NCBI GenBank assembly: GCA_000771265.1
Contig: JDUB01000018.1
Coordinates: 1 to 64,000, forward strand
Direction of reading: 5' to 3'
From: Bifidobacterium thermophilum DSM 20210
Lineage (GTDB): Bacteria; Actinomycetota; Actinomycetes; Actinomycetales; Bifidobacteriaceae
DNA: 64,000 nt
The position numbers were made by a program, and so were the translations under genes. Numbering within the stretch: the first letter of the stretch is position 1; each line of letters opens with the position of its first letter. Positions 17,338 through 27,595 of this stretch are shown one piece after another. The notes under the pieces were generated by a model. That model worked only from the letters and a program-made list of their open reading frames with translations, did not search any database and was not told where the DNA came from.

Positions 17338-17376
17338 GAGGGGTGTGCGTTCTGTTACGGAACGCACACCCCTCAC
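17338..17376. terminator. Bidirectional terminator between DUF4190 gene and rimM
   Basis: GAGGGGTGTGCGTTC and GGAACGCACACCCCTC form a near-perfect stem around a 6-base loop between two converging genes. Confidence 0.8.
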
Positions 17377-17405
17377 GTGTTTTCGCGCGGCAGATGCCGG
17401 GCGTG

Positions 17406-17999
17406 TCACCAGCCGGGAATCAATCCTCCAGGCGGATCAAGCGTCAAATACCCGTCCTCGAGGTCGATATCCGGCACCAGCTGGTCGACGAACGGCACCA
17501 GCGTGCTGGTTTCGCCGTCCACCGGCTTGGCGAGGCGGATTTTGAGCAGGTATTGGGCGCCTTCGATGACGTCCACGACCTTGCCGACCTTCTGCCCGGC
17601 TGGCGCGCCGAGCATGTTGCCCTCGGCGAACCGGGCTTCCAGCCCCAAGAGATCCTTCGGATACCATGCGTCCTCTTCGAGCATGTCCTCCGGATCGTCG
17701 GCTTCGCCGTACAGGACGGTGCCGTTGAGGGCTTCGGCGGCATCACGGTCGTCGACACCTTCGAAATGGATAATCCAACGGTTCTTGAAGGTCCGCGAAT
17801 GCGCGACTTCGAACTCCTGTTCGCTGTCACGCGTATAGAGCAGGGAACCCGGTTCGAACCGGTAGTCAGGCTCGTCGGTGAACACCTGCACGGTGACTTC
17901 GCCTTTGAGCCCTTGAGCGCGGCCGATACGACAGACCCTCAGCAGTTCGCGCTGCTGAGGGTCGTCGGAGTGTTGCTGATGCACCACGCTCTCGCTCAC
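17406..17999 (-). CDS. rimM: Ribosome maturation factor RimM
   Basis: A 197-residue protein needed for 16S rRNA processing and 30S assembly around S19. It has the N-terminal RimM barrel (LLRVCRIGRAQGLKGEVTV) and the PRC-barrel C-terminal half (WYPKDLLGLEARF, then LVPFVDQLVPDIDLEDGYL). It begins with GTG; that codon overlaps the khpA stop by 4 bases (GTGA), indicating translational coupling. Confidence 0.95.
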   Translation of the reverse strand: MSESVVHQQHSDDPQQRELLRVCRIGRAQGLKGEVTVQVFTDEPDYRFEPGSLLYTRDSEQEFEVAHSRTFKNRWIIHFEGVDDRDAAEALNGTVLYGEADDPEDMLEEDAWYPKDLLGLEARFAEGNMLGAPAGQKVGKVVDVIEGAQYLLKIRLAKPVDGETSTLVPFVDQLVPDIDLEDGYLTLDPPGGLIPGW

Positions 18000-18229
18000 C
18001 TGCGTACGTCCATGATGTCGACACGCACTTTGTGGTCGGCGATGGCCTGCACGACCGTGCGAATCGCATTGGCCGTACGGCCCTTGCGACCGATGACACG
18101 GCCGATGTCCTCAGGGTTCACGCGCACGCGCAGCAGTTCGCCGCGCGCGTTCTCGTGGGATTTGACCGAAACGTCGTCCGGGAAATCCACGATGTTCTTG
18201 ATGAGGTGTTCAACAGCTTGGGCGAGCAT
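17996..18229 (-). CDS. khpA: KH-domain RNA-binding protein KhpA
   Basis: A 77-residue single KH domain. The GXXG loop is in IGRVIGRKGRTANAIRTVV, which contacts RNA. In other bacteria KhpA works with KhpB in RNA-based control of cell division and growth. It lies 1 bp after rpsP and overlaps rimM by 4 bp, in the conserved ribosomal operon order. Confidence 0.93.
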   Translation of the reverse strand: MLAQAVEHLIKNIVDFPDDVSVKSHENARGELLRVRVNPEDIGRVIGRKGRTANAIRTVVQAIADHKVRVDIMDVRR

Positions 18230-18230
18230 G

Positions 18231-18692
18231 TCACTCAGCCTTTTCCTCAGCCGGTGCTTCAGCGGTCTCCTCGGCCTTCTCAGCCTCGGCGGCGGCTTCA
18301 GCTTCAGCCTTGGCCTTGGCCTCAGCTTCGGACTTGGCGGCCTTCAGCTTCTGTGCCTGGGCTTCAGCGGCCTCGACACGAGCGGCGGCGTCCGGACCGG
18401 CTTCCGGGGTCTTCAGGGTGCCTTCGGCGCCCTCAATGCCCTTGAACTTCTGCCAGTCACCGGTGATCTTCAGCAGCTTGAGCACAGGCTCGGACGGCTG
18501 TGCGCCGACACCCAGCCAGTACTGAGCGCGCTCGGAGTCAATCTGGATAAGCGAAGGCTGCTTGTTCGGATCATAGATGCCGATCTCCTCGATGGAGCGG
18601 CCGTCGCGCTTGTTGCGCGAATCCATAATCACTACGCGGTAGAACGCGTAGAACTTCTTGCCCATGCGCTTCAGACGAATCTTGGTTGCCAA
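18231..18692 (-). CDS. rpsP: 30S ribosomal protein S16, long C-terminal tail
   Basis: A 153-residue protein. The first ~85 residues are typical S16 ([20 protein letters not shown], then [12 protein letters not shown]). The last ~65 residues are an Ala/Glu/Lys-rich, probably helical extension. No ATG fits; a TTG at 18692, 7-8 bp after AAGGAG, gives the exact family N-terminus. It is the first gene of the rpsP-khpA-rimM operon. Confidence 0.93.
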   Translation of the reverse strand: MATKIRLKRMGKKFYAFYRVVIMDSRNKRDGRSIEEIGIYDPNKQPSLIQIDSERAQYWLGVGAQPSEPVLKLLKITGDWQKFKGIEGAEGTLKTPEAGPDAAARVEAAEAQAQKLKAAKSEAEAKAKAEAEAAAEAEKAEETAEAPAEEKAE

Positions 18693-18869
18693 AATGGCTC
18701 TCCTTGTATTGATAATGCGGGTTACAGCTTCTGTGTGGGGCACGGAAACCGAACCCACGTGTTCCTCATGACCGCGGAAAGAGAGGGCTCCGCGCCCATG
18801 AATAACTGAACAAGTATAGCGCAAACCCCACGATGTTCCGGCGTGTCGTACGCAGTGCCATCTCCTCTC

Positions 18870-18916
18870 CCACAAACTGTCTACGCTGAGGGGCTGTTTG
18901 CGTAGACAGTTTGTGG
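18870..18916. repeat. Perfect 17-bp-arm hairpin, CACAAACT...TACGC family
   Basis: CCACAAACTGTCTACGC (18870-18886) and its exact complement (18900-18916) flank a 13-base loop. It lies in the gap between the EEP gene stop and the rpsP start. Diverged copies occur at 21942 and 40116. Confidence 0.85.
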
Positions 18917-18927
18917 CAGAGAGGCGA

Positions 18928-19974
18928 TTACCGCACACTCAAGGTGACAAGCAGCGCCCGATGGTCGGTATCACGCACGGTGATGGCTTGCGCCGAATGG
19001 AAGACCACGCCGCTGTTCGCCAACGCATGGTCGAGCTCGATACGTGGCCACGGCGTCCAAGAGGGGAACGTCAGCGTCGGGCCATGCGCAACATCAAGGC
19101 TCGCGTCATGCACTCCGGTGGCAAGTACATCACGCAGGCACCGGTGGTCAAGGCAGGCGTTCAGATCCCCGAGTACGACCACAGGCTCCGGACTGGTCGC
19201 GATGGCATCCAGCGCCCGCACGCCGTACGACCATTCCCGGCACCCGCGCATCGGCGATTTCGTGTGTGCGGCGGCGAACGTGACTTGGCGTCCTGGATCG
19301 CTTGGAGCGCCCGGTGTGCCGCAGGCGTCCGCATCGATGGTGATGGCGGGAACATCCGCCGCGTGGATGTTCAGGAACGTTGCAATCCGCCCGACCGGTT
19401 CGACACGCGACCAGATTGCGTTGAACCCGCCGTTGTCTCCGGCATGCTGCGCGCCCTGCTGGCAGTAGGGCAGCAGCGTGTTCAAGCCCGCGTGCGAGAG
19501 CCGTTCGACGAGCTCGTCAGTGAGTTCTTCAAGCGCAAGCACATCGATGTGCCGCTCCCGGACCAGCCGCACGATGTTCTCGGCATCGGCACGTCCATAG
19601 CGGCAGTTGAGCGTCATCGCGCGGATGACACCGTCGGCAGAGGCTCCCGGACGGTCGGTTCCATCGGTCGCGGTGTTCGCCGTTGCCCGCGACGTGTTGG
19701 CAGTTCTGCCGAACAGATGCCGATAATACGGGGATTCGCCCGCAATCACCAGAACGAGCAGCACCGCATACAGCGCCGCACCCCACCAGCAGCCGAGCGC
19801 CGCCGACCAGACCGCGCCGATGACCGCCGGCACCCACAGATGCCGGTCAAGCGCGGTGCTGTACGGCATTGGCATATGTGCTTCCACGCCCGCAGGCACA
19901 AAGCGCAGCAACCACCATATCAGCAACAGGACGGCGATTATCGTCAATACCACGGCCATTCGCGTTCGCTCCAT
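18928..19974 (-). CDS. Membrane-anchored endonuclease/exonuclease/phosphatase-family protein
   Basis: A 348-residue protein. Three hydrophobic segments fill the first ~85 residues, followed by an EEP domain: [19 protein letters not shown], then LALEELT with the metal-binding Glu, [13 protein letters not shown], and the C-terminal [10 protein letters not shown] and DTDHRALLV. The domain probably faces outside and could act on a phospholipid or nucleotide; the substrate is unknown. The start is 19974; an ATG at 19959 has a better-placed GGAG and is a real alternative. Confidence 0.85.
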   Translation of the reverse strand: MERTRMAVVLTIIAVLLLIWWLLRFVPAGVEAHMPMPYSTALDRHLWVPAVIGAVWSAALGCWWGAALYAVLLVLVIAGESPYYRHLFGRTANTSRATANTATDGTDRPGASADGVIRAMTLNCRYGRADAENIVRLVRERHIDVLALEELTDELVERLSHAGLNTLLPYCQQGAQHAGDNGGFNAIWSRVEPVGRIATFLNIHAADVPAITIDADACGTPGAPSDPGRQVTFAAAHTKSPMRGCREWSYGVRALDAIATSPEPVVVLGDLNACLDHRCLRDVLATGVHDASLDVAHGPTLTFPSWTPWPRIELDHALANSGVVFHSAQAITVRDTDHRALLVTLSVR

Positions 19975-20023
19975 TCACGTCTGTACAGTCCACCTGACCT
20001 GTGATGGGCATTATAGGGGAGAT

Positions 20024-20072
20024 GGTGTGATGAGGCCCGCAAGCATCGTAAACGCTTGCGGGCCTCATGAGA
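20024..20072 (-). terminator. Terminator downstream of ffh
   Basis: ATGAGGCCCGCAAGC and GCTTGCGGGCCTCAT form a 15-bp stem around a 9-base loop in the 171-bp gap between the ffh stop and the EEP start. On the minus strand it follows ffh. Confidence 0.7.
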
Positions 20073-20145
20073 TTTGCTGATTCAACTGACTGGTTCAATC
20101 ATTGACGCCGCCGCTGGGCGGTCATGAACCTGAATCGGCGTAGCT

Positions 20146-21786
20146 TCAGCCGAGCAGGTCGCCCAATCCATTGCCGAGATTCGGCGGCAGATCAGGCATG
20201 CCGTTCTCGCCCATCATCTCCTGCAATCCGGCAGGAAGTGCGGGGTTCTGTGGCTTCTTGGCGAATGCGGAACCGCCGGAGCTCTTGCCGCCGCCAGCGA
20301 GCCGCTGGCGCAATGCCTTCTCTTCGGCTTCGCGCTTCATCGGATTGCCGGACTTCGAGCCTTTTTTCTTCTTGCCGCCCTTCTTGTTCTTCTTGCCGCC
20401 GCCGGGGCCGCCGAATCCGGGGATACCGCCCATACCGGCACGGTTCGTCATGCGGCGCATCATCTTGGATGCCTGCTCGAAGCGCTCCAGTAGACCATTG
20501 ACCGCAGACACGGTATTGCCGGAACCATAGGCGATGCGGGCGCGGCGAGAGCCGTCGATGATCTTCGGGTTGCGACGCTCCTCAGGCGTCATCGAGCGGA
20601 TAATCGCCTCGGTGCGGTCGATTTCATGCTCGTCGAGCTGCTCCAGCGCCTGACGATGGGCCGCCATGCCCGGAATCATGCCGAGCAGGTTCTTCATCGG
20701 GCCGAGTTTGCGCACCTGCTGCAACTGCTCCAAGAAGTCGTCAAGCCCGAAGGTGCCTTCGGACATCTTGGATGCCGCCTCGCGGGCCTGCTCCTCGTCG
20801 AACTGCTTCTGCGCCTGTTCGATAAGCGTGAGGATATCGCCCATATCGAGGATGCGGGAAGCCATGCGATCGGGGTGGAAGACCTCGAAATCCTTGAGTC
20901 CCTCGCCGGTTGAGGCAAACAGGATCGGCTTGCCAGTCACGCTGGCAACCGACAAGGCGGCACCACCGCGGGCGTCGCCATCGAGCTTGGACAGGACCAC
21001 GCCGGTGAAGTCCACGCCTTCGTCGAAGGCCTTCGCGGTCTTGACCGCATCCTGGCCAATCATCGCGTCGATAACGAACAGGATTTCATTGGGATGCACG
21101 GCGTCGCGGATGTCGCGCGCCTGCTTCATGAGCTCTTCGTCAACGCCCAAACGGCCGGCGGTATCGATGATGACGACGTCGTAAAGCTTGCGCTTGGCGA
21201 ATTCGATGGAATCGCGCGCAACCTTCACCGGGTCGCCCGTGGTTTGGCCGGGGGCTGCGACCGCCTCGCCGCCGTCGGACTGCACACCCTTCTCGGGGGC
21301 GTACACCGGTACGCCGGCGCGCTCGCCGACGACCTGCAACTGGGTGACCGCGTTCGGACGCTGCAAATCGGCGGCGACCAGCAGCGGAGTGTGGCCGGCG
21401 TCTTTCAGCCAGTAGCCGAGCTTGCCGGCGAGCGTGGTCTTACCGGCGCCCTGAAGGCCGGCGAGCATGATGATTGTCGGCGGGTTCTTCGCGAAATTCA
21501 GCGGACGGTCGACGCCGGCGCCGAGAATCGCGGTCAACTCCTCGTTGACGATTTTCACGACCTGCTGTGCCGGATTCAGCGCCTGCGAGACTTCCTCGCC
21601 GAGCGCGCGTTCACGCACGCGGCCGGTGAAGGAACGGACGACTTCAAGCGACACGTCGGCGTCGAGAAGCGCACGGCGGATTTCACGGATGGTGCCGTCG
21701 ATATCCGCTTCGGAAAGCTTGCCCTTGCTCTTCAAATGCTTGAAGGCATTCGAGAGCCGGTCTGTCAAAGAACTAAATGCTGCCAT
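20146..21786 (-). CDS. ffh: Signal recognition particle protein Ffh
   Basis: A 546-residue SRP54 GTPase that binds signal sequences with SRP RNA and docks on FtsY. The N domain is followed by the G domain with GLQGAGKTTLAGKL (P-loop near 118), DTAGRLGVDEELM and the TKLDG-type loop (SKLDGDARGG). The methionine-rich M domain has the RRARIAYGSGNTVSAVN RNA-binding motif. The C-terminus carries a Lys/Gly-rich KKNKKGGKKKK stretch. A Gly/Ala insertion of about 17 residues (GVQSDGGEAVAAPGQTT) sits in the G domain. Confidence 0.97.
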   Translation of the reverse strand: MAAFSSLTDRLSNAFKHLKSKGKLSEADIDGTIREIRRALLDADVSLEVVRSFTGRVRERALGEEVSQALNPAQQVVKIVNEELTAILGAGVDRPLNFAKNPPTIIMLAGLQGAGKTTLAGKLGYWLKDAGHTPLLVAADLQRPNAVTQLQVVGERAGVPVYAPEKGVQSDGGEAVAAPGQTTGDPVKVARDSIEFAKRKLYDVVIIDTAGRLGVDEELMKQARDIRDAVHPNEILFVIDAMIGQDAVKTAKAFDEGVDFTGVVLSKLDGDARGGAALSVASVTGKPILFASTGEGLKDFEVFHPDRMASRILDMGDILTLIEQAQKQFDEEQAREAASKMSEGTFGLDDFLEQLQQVRKLGPMKNLLGMIPGMAAHRQALEQLDEHEIDRTEAIIRSMTPEERRNPKIIDGSRRARIAYGSGNTVSAVNGLLERFEQASKMMRRMTNRAGMGGIPGFGGPGGGKKNKKGGKKKKGSKSGNPMKREAEEKALRQRLAGGGKSSGGSAFAKKPQNPALPAGLQEMMGENGMPDLPPNLGNGLGDLLG

Positions 21787-21841
21787 AATGCATTCCAGTC
21801 TAGCCGTGATGCGGGAAAAACCGCCACCCGCGCCCCTCCTG

Positions 21842-21932
21842 TTTCTGCCGATGCTGGGACCGGTGTGAGCGTCAGCAGTGGGTTGTGCTTCTATTTCTGT
21901 CGACGCTGACGGGTAGCTGAGCGTCGGTAGAA
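21842..21932. repeat. CCGACGCTGA-family hairpin repeat, two units
   Basis: TTTCTGCCGATGCTG starts at 21842 and TTTCTGTCGACGCTG at 21894, 52 bp apart, each with its inverted complement (GAGCGTCAGCAG; GAGCGTCGGTAGAAG). It shares the cysS-ffh gap with a copy of the CACAAACT family at 21942. Confidence 0.8.
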
Positions 21933-21941
21933 GCTTGCATA

Positions 21942-21987
21942 CACAAACTAGCTACGCGTGGGCTCTCGTTAGCGTAGACAGTTTGGG
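21942..21987. repeat. CACAAACT...TACGC-family hairpin, imperfect copy
   Basis: CACAAACTAGCTACGC pairs with AGCGTAGACAGTTTGGG around a ~13-base centre. Arms differ at two or three positions from the perfect copy at 18870. Confidence 0.75.
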
Positions 21988-22074
21988 GAGATGGACAGTC
22001 ATGACTTTGCGCGATTGGGATTCCAAACCTCGTAGGACCTCAAACCTCGCAGGGCCCCTAACGCCGCGAGAATC

Positions 22075-22118
22075 CGAACGGCGCAGGACCCGAGTCGCTC
22101 GGAATCCTGCGCCGTTCG
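22075..22118 (-). terminator. Long hairpin downstream of cysS
   Basis: CGAACGGCGCAGGA (22075-22088) and TCCTGCGCCGTTCG (22105-22118) form a 14-bp stem with an inner CCGAG/CTCGG stem. It lies 37 bp past the cysS stop; the T-tract is weak. Confidence 0.55.
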
Positions 22119-22154
22119 TATCGTTGCATCACTGTGCCGCTTACGCCATTTGCG

Positions 22155-23771
22155 TCACTTGAGTGACCAGGTCGAGCCGGACGGCGTGTCCTCGATGGCG
22201 ATACCGACCGCCGCAAGCTCGTCGCGAATCGCGTCGGCCTTTGCGAAATCCTTTGCGGCGCGCGCGGCCTGACGGGCCTGAAGCTGCTCGGAAACCAAAG
22301 CGTCGAGCGCGTCAGCGGCCTTGGAATCCCCGCCGTCTTCGGCACCGGCCCACGGTTCAGCCAGCGGATCGAGCCCGAGCGTATCGAGCATCGCGCGCAC
22401 GGACACCAACGCCTCGCGCACCTGTGCCCGCACCGCGTCATCGGCATGGTCCTCAACCTGCGACAACAGCGTGTTGCCGGAGCGAATCGTGCTGAAGACA
22501 GCTGCGATGGCACCGGACACATTGATGTCGTCGTTCATCGCGTTGACAAAATCAGCAGGCAGCTGATCGGCGCCCACCGCGGTGATTTCCTCACGGGACG
22601 GCTGACCGCCGATGGCGGCGCCGGCGCGTTCGATGAAGTTGCTCACGCGCTCAAATGCGGCCTGCGCTTCGGTGAGCGTCTGGTCGGACCATTCGAGCAT
22701 CGACCGGTATTGCACGGATCCGAGCGCGTAGCGCACCACCCACGCGCTGTGCTCGGCGAGCACAGCCGGCACGGACAGTCCGTTGCCCAATGATTTGGAC
22801 ATTTTCTCGCCCTTGGCGGTCACCCACGCTGAATGCATCCAGCGGGCCGCGGAATTCCAGCCGGCCGCGCGGGTCTGTGCCATCTCGTTCTCATGGTGCG
22901 GGAAGCGCAAATCAAGCCCGCCGCCATGGATGTCAAACGCCTCGCCCAGATAACGGTGGCTCATCGCGGAGCACTCGATATGCCAGCCGGGACGCCCCAC
23001 ACCGAACGGGGTCGCCCAGCGCGCGTCCTGCGGATCGGTGGCCTTCGGCGCCTTCCACAGCGCGAAATCACGGGGATCATGCTTGTCAGGGGAGGCATCT
23101 GCCGGGTCAACGGGGTTGTATTTGTCGTTGCCTGCCGCGTCCACGCTCGGACCCATGCGGTCGGCGACCGCCGCGGCCTCATCCGCCTCGACGGCGCCCT
23201 GCTTCTGATGCGTCAATTCGCCGTAGTGCGGCCAGCTTGCCACATCGAAATACACGTTGCCGGTCGGGTTGCCGTCGGCGTCCTTCACCACGTAGGCGTG
23301 CCCGTTGCGGATAATCCGCTCGATGAGCTCGACCATGTCGGGGATATGCCCGGTCGCACGCGGCTCGACTGTAGGCGGCAGCACGCCGAGCGTATCGTAG
23401 GCGCGGGTGAACTCACGCTCGTAGTAGTACGCGCGCGCCCACCACTGCTGTCCTGCGGCGGCGGCCTTGTCGAGAATCTTGTCGTCGATATCGGTGACAT
23501 TGCGCACGAAAGTCACGTCATAGCCCAGACGCAGCATCCAGCGGCGGACGATGTCGAAGGCGACGGCGGCACGGATATGCCCGATATGCGGGGAGCTTTG
23601 CACTGTCGCACCACACACGTAGATCCCCACATGGCCGGGACGGATCGGCCTGAACGGCGACACGGCATGCGAGGCGGTGTCGTACAGATTCAGCCCGGCG
23701 GCGGCTCCAGCGAGCTCATGTGCGCCGGAAATGTTGGAATTCTGCGGTTCTTCGACGTTTCCCATACCCAT
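22155..23771 (-). CDS. cysS: Cysteine-tRNA ligase
   Basis: A 538-residue class I synthetase that charges tRNA-Cys. It shows the [15 protein letters not shown] start of the catalytic domain with the HIGH-type SPHIGH, zinc-ligand segments ([14 protein letters not shown]), and KMSKSLGN. The DALR-like C-terminal domain follows. A segment at about residues 210-245 ([20 protein letters not shown]) is longer than in E. coli CysS. The ATG at 23771 is used; a second in-frame ATG at 23765 is equally possible. It diverges from the amidotransferase gene. Confidence 0.93.
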   Translation of the reverse strand: MGMGNVEEPQNSNISGAHELAGAAAGLNLYDTASHAVSPFRPIRPGHVGIYVCGATVQSSPHIGHIRAAVAFDIVRRWMLRLGYDVTFVRNVTDIDDKILDKAAAAGQQWWARAYYYEREFTRAYDTLGVLPPTVEPRATGHIPDMVELIERIIRNGHAYVVKDADGNPTGNVYFDVASWPHYGELTHQKQGAVEADEAAAVADRMGPSVDAAGNDKYNPVDPADASPDKHDPRDFALWKAPKATDPQDARWATPFGVGRPGWHIECSAMSHRYLGEAFDIHGGGLDLRFPHHENEMAQTRAAGWNSAARWMHSAWVTAKGEKMSKSLGNGLSVPAVLAEHSAWVVRYALGSVQYRSMLEWSDQTLTEAQAAFERVSNFIERAGAAIGGQPSREEITAVGADQLPADFVNAMNDDINVSGAIAAVFSTIRSGNTLLSQVEDHADDAVRAQVREALVSVRAMLDTLGLDPLAEPWAGAEDGGDSKAADALDALVSEQLQARQAARAAKDFAKADAIRDELAAVGIAIEDTPSGSTWSLK

Positions 23772-23845
23772 GAGCGTATTCGATTTGCCAGACAAAATCG
23801 GCCGGGTGTTCGCATGTTTACATAGGCAATGCCACAATGGTGTGT

Positions 23846-24571
23846 ATGACGCAACCAGAAGTGCTTATCGTGCAGCATGTCCCGTGGGAGAAGCCGGGGC
23901 GTATTTTGGATAGCCTTGAGGACTTGCAAATCCCGACGCAGACCGTCAACATTGTCAAGGAAAAGAAGCCCGACCTGCCGGATTTCAAGGAGCTCGCAGG
24001 CGTGGTGATTATGGGCGGGCCCATGGGCGCCCAGGACTATGACGAATACCCGGGTCTGAAGGCGGAGGAGAAGCTCGCGCGAGCCGCGATCAGCGTCGGC
24101 AAGCCGGTGCTCGGCATTTGCTTGGGCCATCAGATCATCGCCGGGGCGCTGGGCGCGAAGCTCAGCCACGGCAAGGAGCCGGAAATCGGTTTCGCTCCGA
24201 TCAAGCGCGTTGACAAGCATGATTACTTCTCCATGTGGGGCAAGGAACTCAACGTTCTGCACTGGCACAACGACGTGGTCGGTCTGCCGGAGGGCGCCCA
24301 GCTGCTCGCCCGGTCGGCGAATACGAAAAACCAGGCGTTCCGGGCGGGCTCGGCCTTGGGCTTGCAGTTCCATCTGGAGGTCACGGCCACGCTGCTTGAC
24401 GAATGGCTCGCCGAACCGGCCATGGTCGAGGGGATGAAGAAGTCGCAGATTGCCAAGATCCGCGATGATTTCGCCGAATACGACCCGCAGCTGCAGCCTT
24501 TGGCCGACCAGGTCTTCTCCGGGTTCGCGGCGCGTTGCAACACGTATATCCGCACGTTGCACGGACGCTGA
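23846..24571 (+). CDS. Class I glutamine amidotransferase-like protein
   Basis: A 241-residue stand-alone glutaminase domain. The nucleophile elbow [14 protein letters not shown] contains the catalytic Cys, and LQFHLEV supplies the His/Glu pair. It resembles GuaA-like amidotransferases without a synthetase domain, whose acceptor is unknown. The start is ATG 23846 (MTQPEV); an ATG 9 bp upstream is possible, and neither has a clear ribosome-binding site. It diverges from cysS with only ~75 bp between. Confidence 0.83.
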   Translation: MTQPEVLIVQHVPWEKPGRILDSLEDLQIPTQTVNIVKEKKPDLPDFKELAGVVIMGGPMGAQDYDEYPGLKAEEKLARAAISVGKPVLGICLGHQIIAGALGAKLSHGKEPEIGFAPIKRVDKHDYFSMWGKELNVLHWHNDVVGLPEGAQLLARSANTKNQAFRAGSALGLQFHLEVTATLLDEWLAEPAMVEGMKKSQIAKIRDDFAEYDPQLQPLADQVFSGFAARCNTYIRTLHGR

Positions 24572-24646
24572 TGCCGCTGCCGTGTCATCGGCGGCCGGAC
24601 TCGTCTGCCCGGGCGTGCCTATGCTGGGCGATACCATGGGGGCATT

Positions 24647-26764
24647 ATGCCGACTTATGATCTTGGATTGGAACACGTTTCGCTTTCGTTCGCCACGAAA
24701 ACCATCTTCACCGATGTGACGCAAGGGGTATTCGAAGGCGACCGCATCGGTATCGTCGGACGCAACGGCGACGGCAAATCCACGTTGTTGCGCCTATTTT
24801 CCGGGGAGCAGCAGCCCGATTCCGGCCGTGTAATCACACGCAACGGGCTGACCTTCGGCATGCTCAGGCAACGTGATCCGCTGGACGACAACGCGACGCT
24901 GCGCGAGGCGGCGCTCGAGGGACGCGAAGACTACGAATGGGCGTCCGACACGTCATCGCGCGAAATCGTCGAGGCGCTGCTCGGAGGCATGAGCCTTGAC
25001 GCCAAAGTCGGCTCGCTGTCCGGCGGCCAGCGCCGTCGCGCCGATCTGGCCCGTCTGCTGCTCAAGGACTGGGATATCCTCGCGTTGGACGAGCCGACCA
25101 ACCATCTTGACGTCGTGACGATTCACTGGCTTGCCGAACACCTGAAGAACCGTTGGGCGTCCGGTCAGGGTGCGCTGCTGCTGGTCACCCACGACCGGTG
25201 GTTCCTTGACGAGGTGTGCGAATCGATGTGGGAAGTGCACGACGGGCTGATCGACCCCTTCGAAGGCGGGTACAGCGCGTACATGCTGCAACGCGTGGAA
25301 CGTGACCGTCAGGCCGATGTGCGTGAGGAACGCCGACGCAATCTCGCCCGCAAGGAGCTCGCATGGCTGTCCCGCGGCGCGAGGGCGCGTTCGACCAAAC
25401 AGAAGTTTCACGTGAAACAGGCACGCGAACTCATCGCCGATGTGCCGCCAATGCGCAACACGTTGGAATTGAAGCAGATGGCGACATCGCGATTGGGCAA
25501 ACAGGTCGTCGATCTGTTCGATGTGACGCAGATTTATTCGCAGGATGACGAGCGTCGGCTTGATGCCGATGCTGCCGCCGTCACCGCGGCATCCGGGCGT
25601 GTGGACGTGGTTCCGCCGCTGTATGCCGAGCCGATTGTCACCGGTTCGGTCCAGCTGTCCGTCGACCCGGATGCGCCGATTCCCGGCACAGGGGAACGCG
25701 AGACTTCCGCTCATGTGTCCGAGGCAAGCGATGCGGATGGGACGCCGGTCGCCGATACCGCCGCCGCACGTACGGTGACCGTATCCGGGCGCAAAATCCT
25801 TGATGATGTGACCTGGCTGATCGGCCCAGGCGACCGATTCGGCATTGTCGGTGCCAATGGCGCCGGCAAATCCACGTTGCTCAAGATCATCGACGGCACC
25901 CTCACCCCGACGTGCGGGCACGTGAATATCGGCAAAACCGTGAAATTCGCGGTGCTTTCGCAGCGGCTCGACGAGCTGGAGAAACTCGGCAAATACAAGA
26001 TCAAGGAAGTGCTCAGCCGATACAAGCCGAGCTATATCGTCGACGGCAAGGAAGTCACTCCTGCCCAGCTTATGGAACGGCTCGGCTTTTCGTCAGCCCA
26101 GCTTATGACACCGATCAGGGACTTGTCAGGCGGCCAGAAACGCCGGATGCAGCTGTTACTAATTTTGCTTGACGAGCCCAATGTTCTCATTCTTGACGAG
26201 CCGGGCAACGACCTGGACACCGACATGCTCGCGGTGATGGAGGATCTGCTCGACACTTGGCCGGGCACGCTGATTGTCGTATCGCACGATCGGTACTTGT
26301 TGGAGCGTGTCACCGACGAGCAGTTCGCGTTGATTGGTGGTAAAGTCAGGCATCTGCCCGGCGGCGTCGGCGACTACCTTGATATGGTCGAACAGGCCAG
26401 GAAAGACGGCGATTGGTCGGCGATTCTCGGCACCGGCGATGACCGGAAGGGCGGCACTGGTACCAAGGGTGGCTCCGCCGCCTCGGACGACGGCAAGCAG
26501 TCGGACGCCGACCAAGTCAAGCCCCAGACACACAAGCTGGGCGGCAAGGAATTCCACCAGGTATCCAAGCGGGTGTCCGCCATCGAGCGCAAACTGGCGA
26601 AACTCGAGGAAAGCCGCGCTGACATCGAGGCGAAGATGGCCGCGCATGATCCCAGTGATTTCGCCGGACTCAACGAGCTCAACACGCAGCTCAACGTAGT
26701 GACGGACGAGAAAGACTTGCTTGAAGCTGAATGGCTGGAACTATCCGAAGAGTTGGAAGGCTGA
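24647..26764 (+). CDS. ABC-F family ATP-binding protein
   Basis: A 705-residue soluble protein with two ABC ATPase domains and no membrane segments, typical of ABC-F factors that act on ribosomes. Domain 1 has GRNGDGKSTLL, LSGGQRRRADLARLL and LALDEPTNHLD. Domain 2 has GANGAGKSTLLKI, LSGGQKRRMQLL and LILDEPGNDLD. The linker is interrupted by a variable Asp/Ala/Pro-rich stretch at about residues 305-380. A charged coiled coil (about 630-700) ends the protein, as in Uup-type members. The ATG at 24647 fits the conserved start. Confidence 0.9.
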   Translation: MPTYDLGLEHVSLSFATKTIFTDVTQGVFEGDRIGIVGRNGDGKSTLLRLFSGEQQPDSGRVITRNGLTFGMLRQRDPLDDNATLREAALEGREDYEWASDTSSREIVEALLGGMSLDAKVGSLSGGQRRRADLARLLLKDWDILALDEPTNHLDVVTIHWLAEHLKNRWASGQGALLLVTHDRWFLDEVCESMWEVHDGLIDPFEGGYSAYMLQRVERDRQADVREERRRNLARKELAWLSRGARARSTKQKFHVKQARELIADVPPMRNTLELKQMATSRLGKQVVDLFDVTQIYSQDDERRLDADAAAVTAASGRVDVVPPLYAEPIVTGSVQLSVDPDAPIPGTGERETSAHVSEASDADGTPVADTAAARTVTVSGRKILDDVTWLIGPGDRFGIVGANGAGKSTLLKIIDGTLTPTCGHVNIGKTVKFAVLSQRLDELEKLGKYKIKEVLSRYKPSYIVDGKEVTPAQLMERLGFSSAQLMTPIRDLSGGQKRRMQLLLILLDEPNVLILDEPGNDLDTDMLAVMEDLLDTWPGTLIVVSHDRYLLERVTDEQFALIGGKVRHLPGGVGDYLDMVEQARKDGDWSAILGTGDDRKGGTGTKGGSAASDDGKQSDADQVKPQTHKLGGKEFHQVSKRVSAIERKLAKLEESRADIEAKMAAHDPSDFAGLNELNTQLNVVTDEKDLLEAEWLELSEELEG

Positions 26765-26896
26765 CCGGCGGGCAAACGACATCTGAGCTGGACAGTCATC
26801 CAGTTCAGATGCTGCATGCCAATCGTTTGGTGGACAGACGGCCCTCCTGCCAGACGGACATCTGCTAGGCGGGCGACCTTTCAAGCAGCCAATCTC

Positions 26897-26957
26897 GCTT
26901 GCCTATGAAACAGCCCCGTGAATCCCAAGGCTTCACGGGGCTGTTTCATAGGCAAGC
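26897..26957. terminator. Bidirectional terminator, 26-bp stem
   Basis: GCTTGCCTATGAAACAGCCC... (26897-26922) pairs perfectly with 26932-26957 around a 9-base loop. It lies between the convergent ABC-F gene and ilvN and includes GTTTC/GAAAC at the stem middle. Confidence 0.85.
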
Positions 26958-27001
26958 GTACGGCTCGCACGAATCGTACACTTCGCACAAATCGCTGATA
27001 A

Positions 27002-27556
27002 TCAGCGGCCGGTAATCTCCGAACCGATGACCTTCTCGCTCAGCGCCTTCGGACCGCGGGTCACCGCGACCGCGCCGGAACGGACCAGCTCAATCACGCC
27101 GTAATGCTCAAGCAGACCGAGCAGCGCGTCGATCTTACCTTCCGCGCCGGTCGCTTCGATGGTCAGCGACTCCGGGTTCACATCGACCACGCGCACACGG
27201 AACAGACGCACGATCTCGAGCACGTCGGAACGGTTGGATTCGTCGGCGCTGACCTTGATGAGCACAAGTTCGCGTTCGACCGTGTTGTTCGGATCCAGCT
27301 CGACGATCTTCAGCACATGCAGCAGCTTGTTGAGCTGCTTGATAATCTGCTCCAGCGGTACCGCCTCGGCATCGGCTGTCACCGTGATGCGGGAGATATC
27401 CGGGCGTTCCGTAGGCGAAACAGACAGCGAGTTGATGTTGAACGCACGACGGGCGAACAGGCCGGCCACGCGCGCGAGCACGCCTGGACGGTTTTCGACC
27501 AGCACGGACAGGGTATGACGCTCGGAACCGGGCTGTGATGCGGGATAGTTTGCCAT
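27002..27556 (-). CDS. ilvN: Acetolactate synthase small subunit
   Basis: A 184-residue regulatory subunit of acetohydroxyacid synthase. The N-terminal ACT domain (HTLSVLVENRPGVLARVAGLFARRAFNI) binds branched-chain amino acids for feedback control, and a second ACT-like domain follows. It sits 39 bp downstream of ilvB on the same strand and is surely co-transcribed. Confidence 0.96.
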   Translation of the reverse strand: MANYPASQPGSERHTLSVLVENRPGVLARVAGLFARRAFNINSLSVSPTERPDISRITVTADAEAVPLEQIIKQLNKLLHVLKIVELDPNNTVERELVLIKVSADESNRSDVLEIVRLFRVRVVDVNPESLTIEATGAEGKIDALLGLLEHYGVIELVRSGAVAVTRGPKALSEKVIGSEITGR

Positions 27557-27595
27557 AATGACTCCTCTAAACCTCGATGCCTTCCTTGCTGTGGT

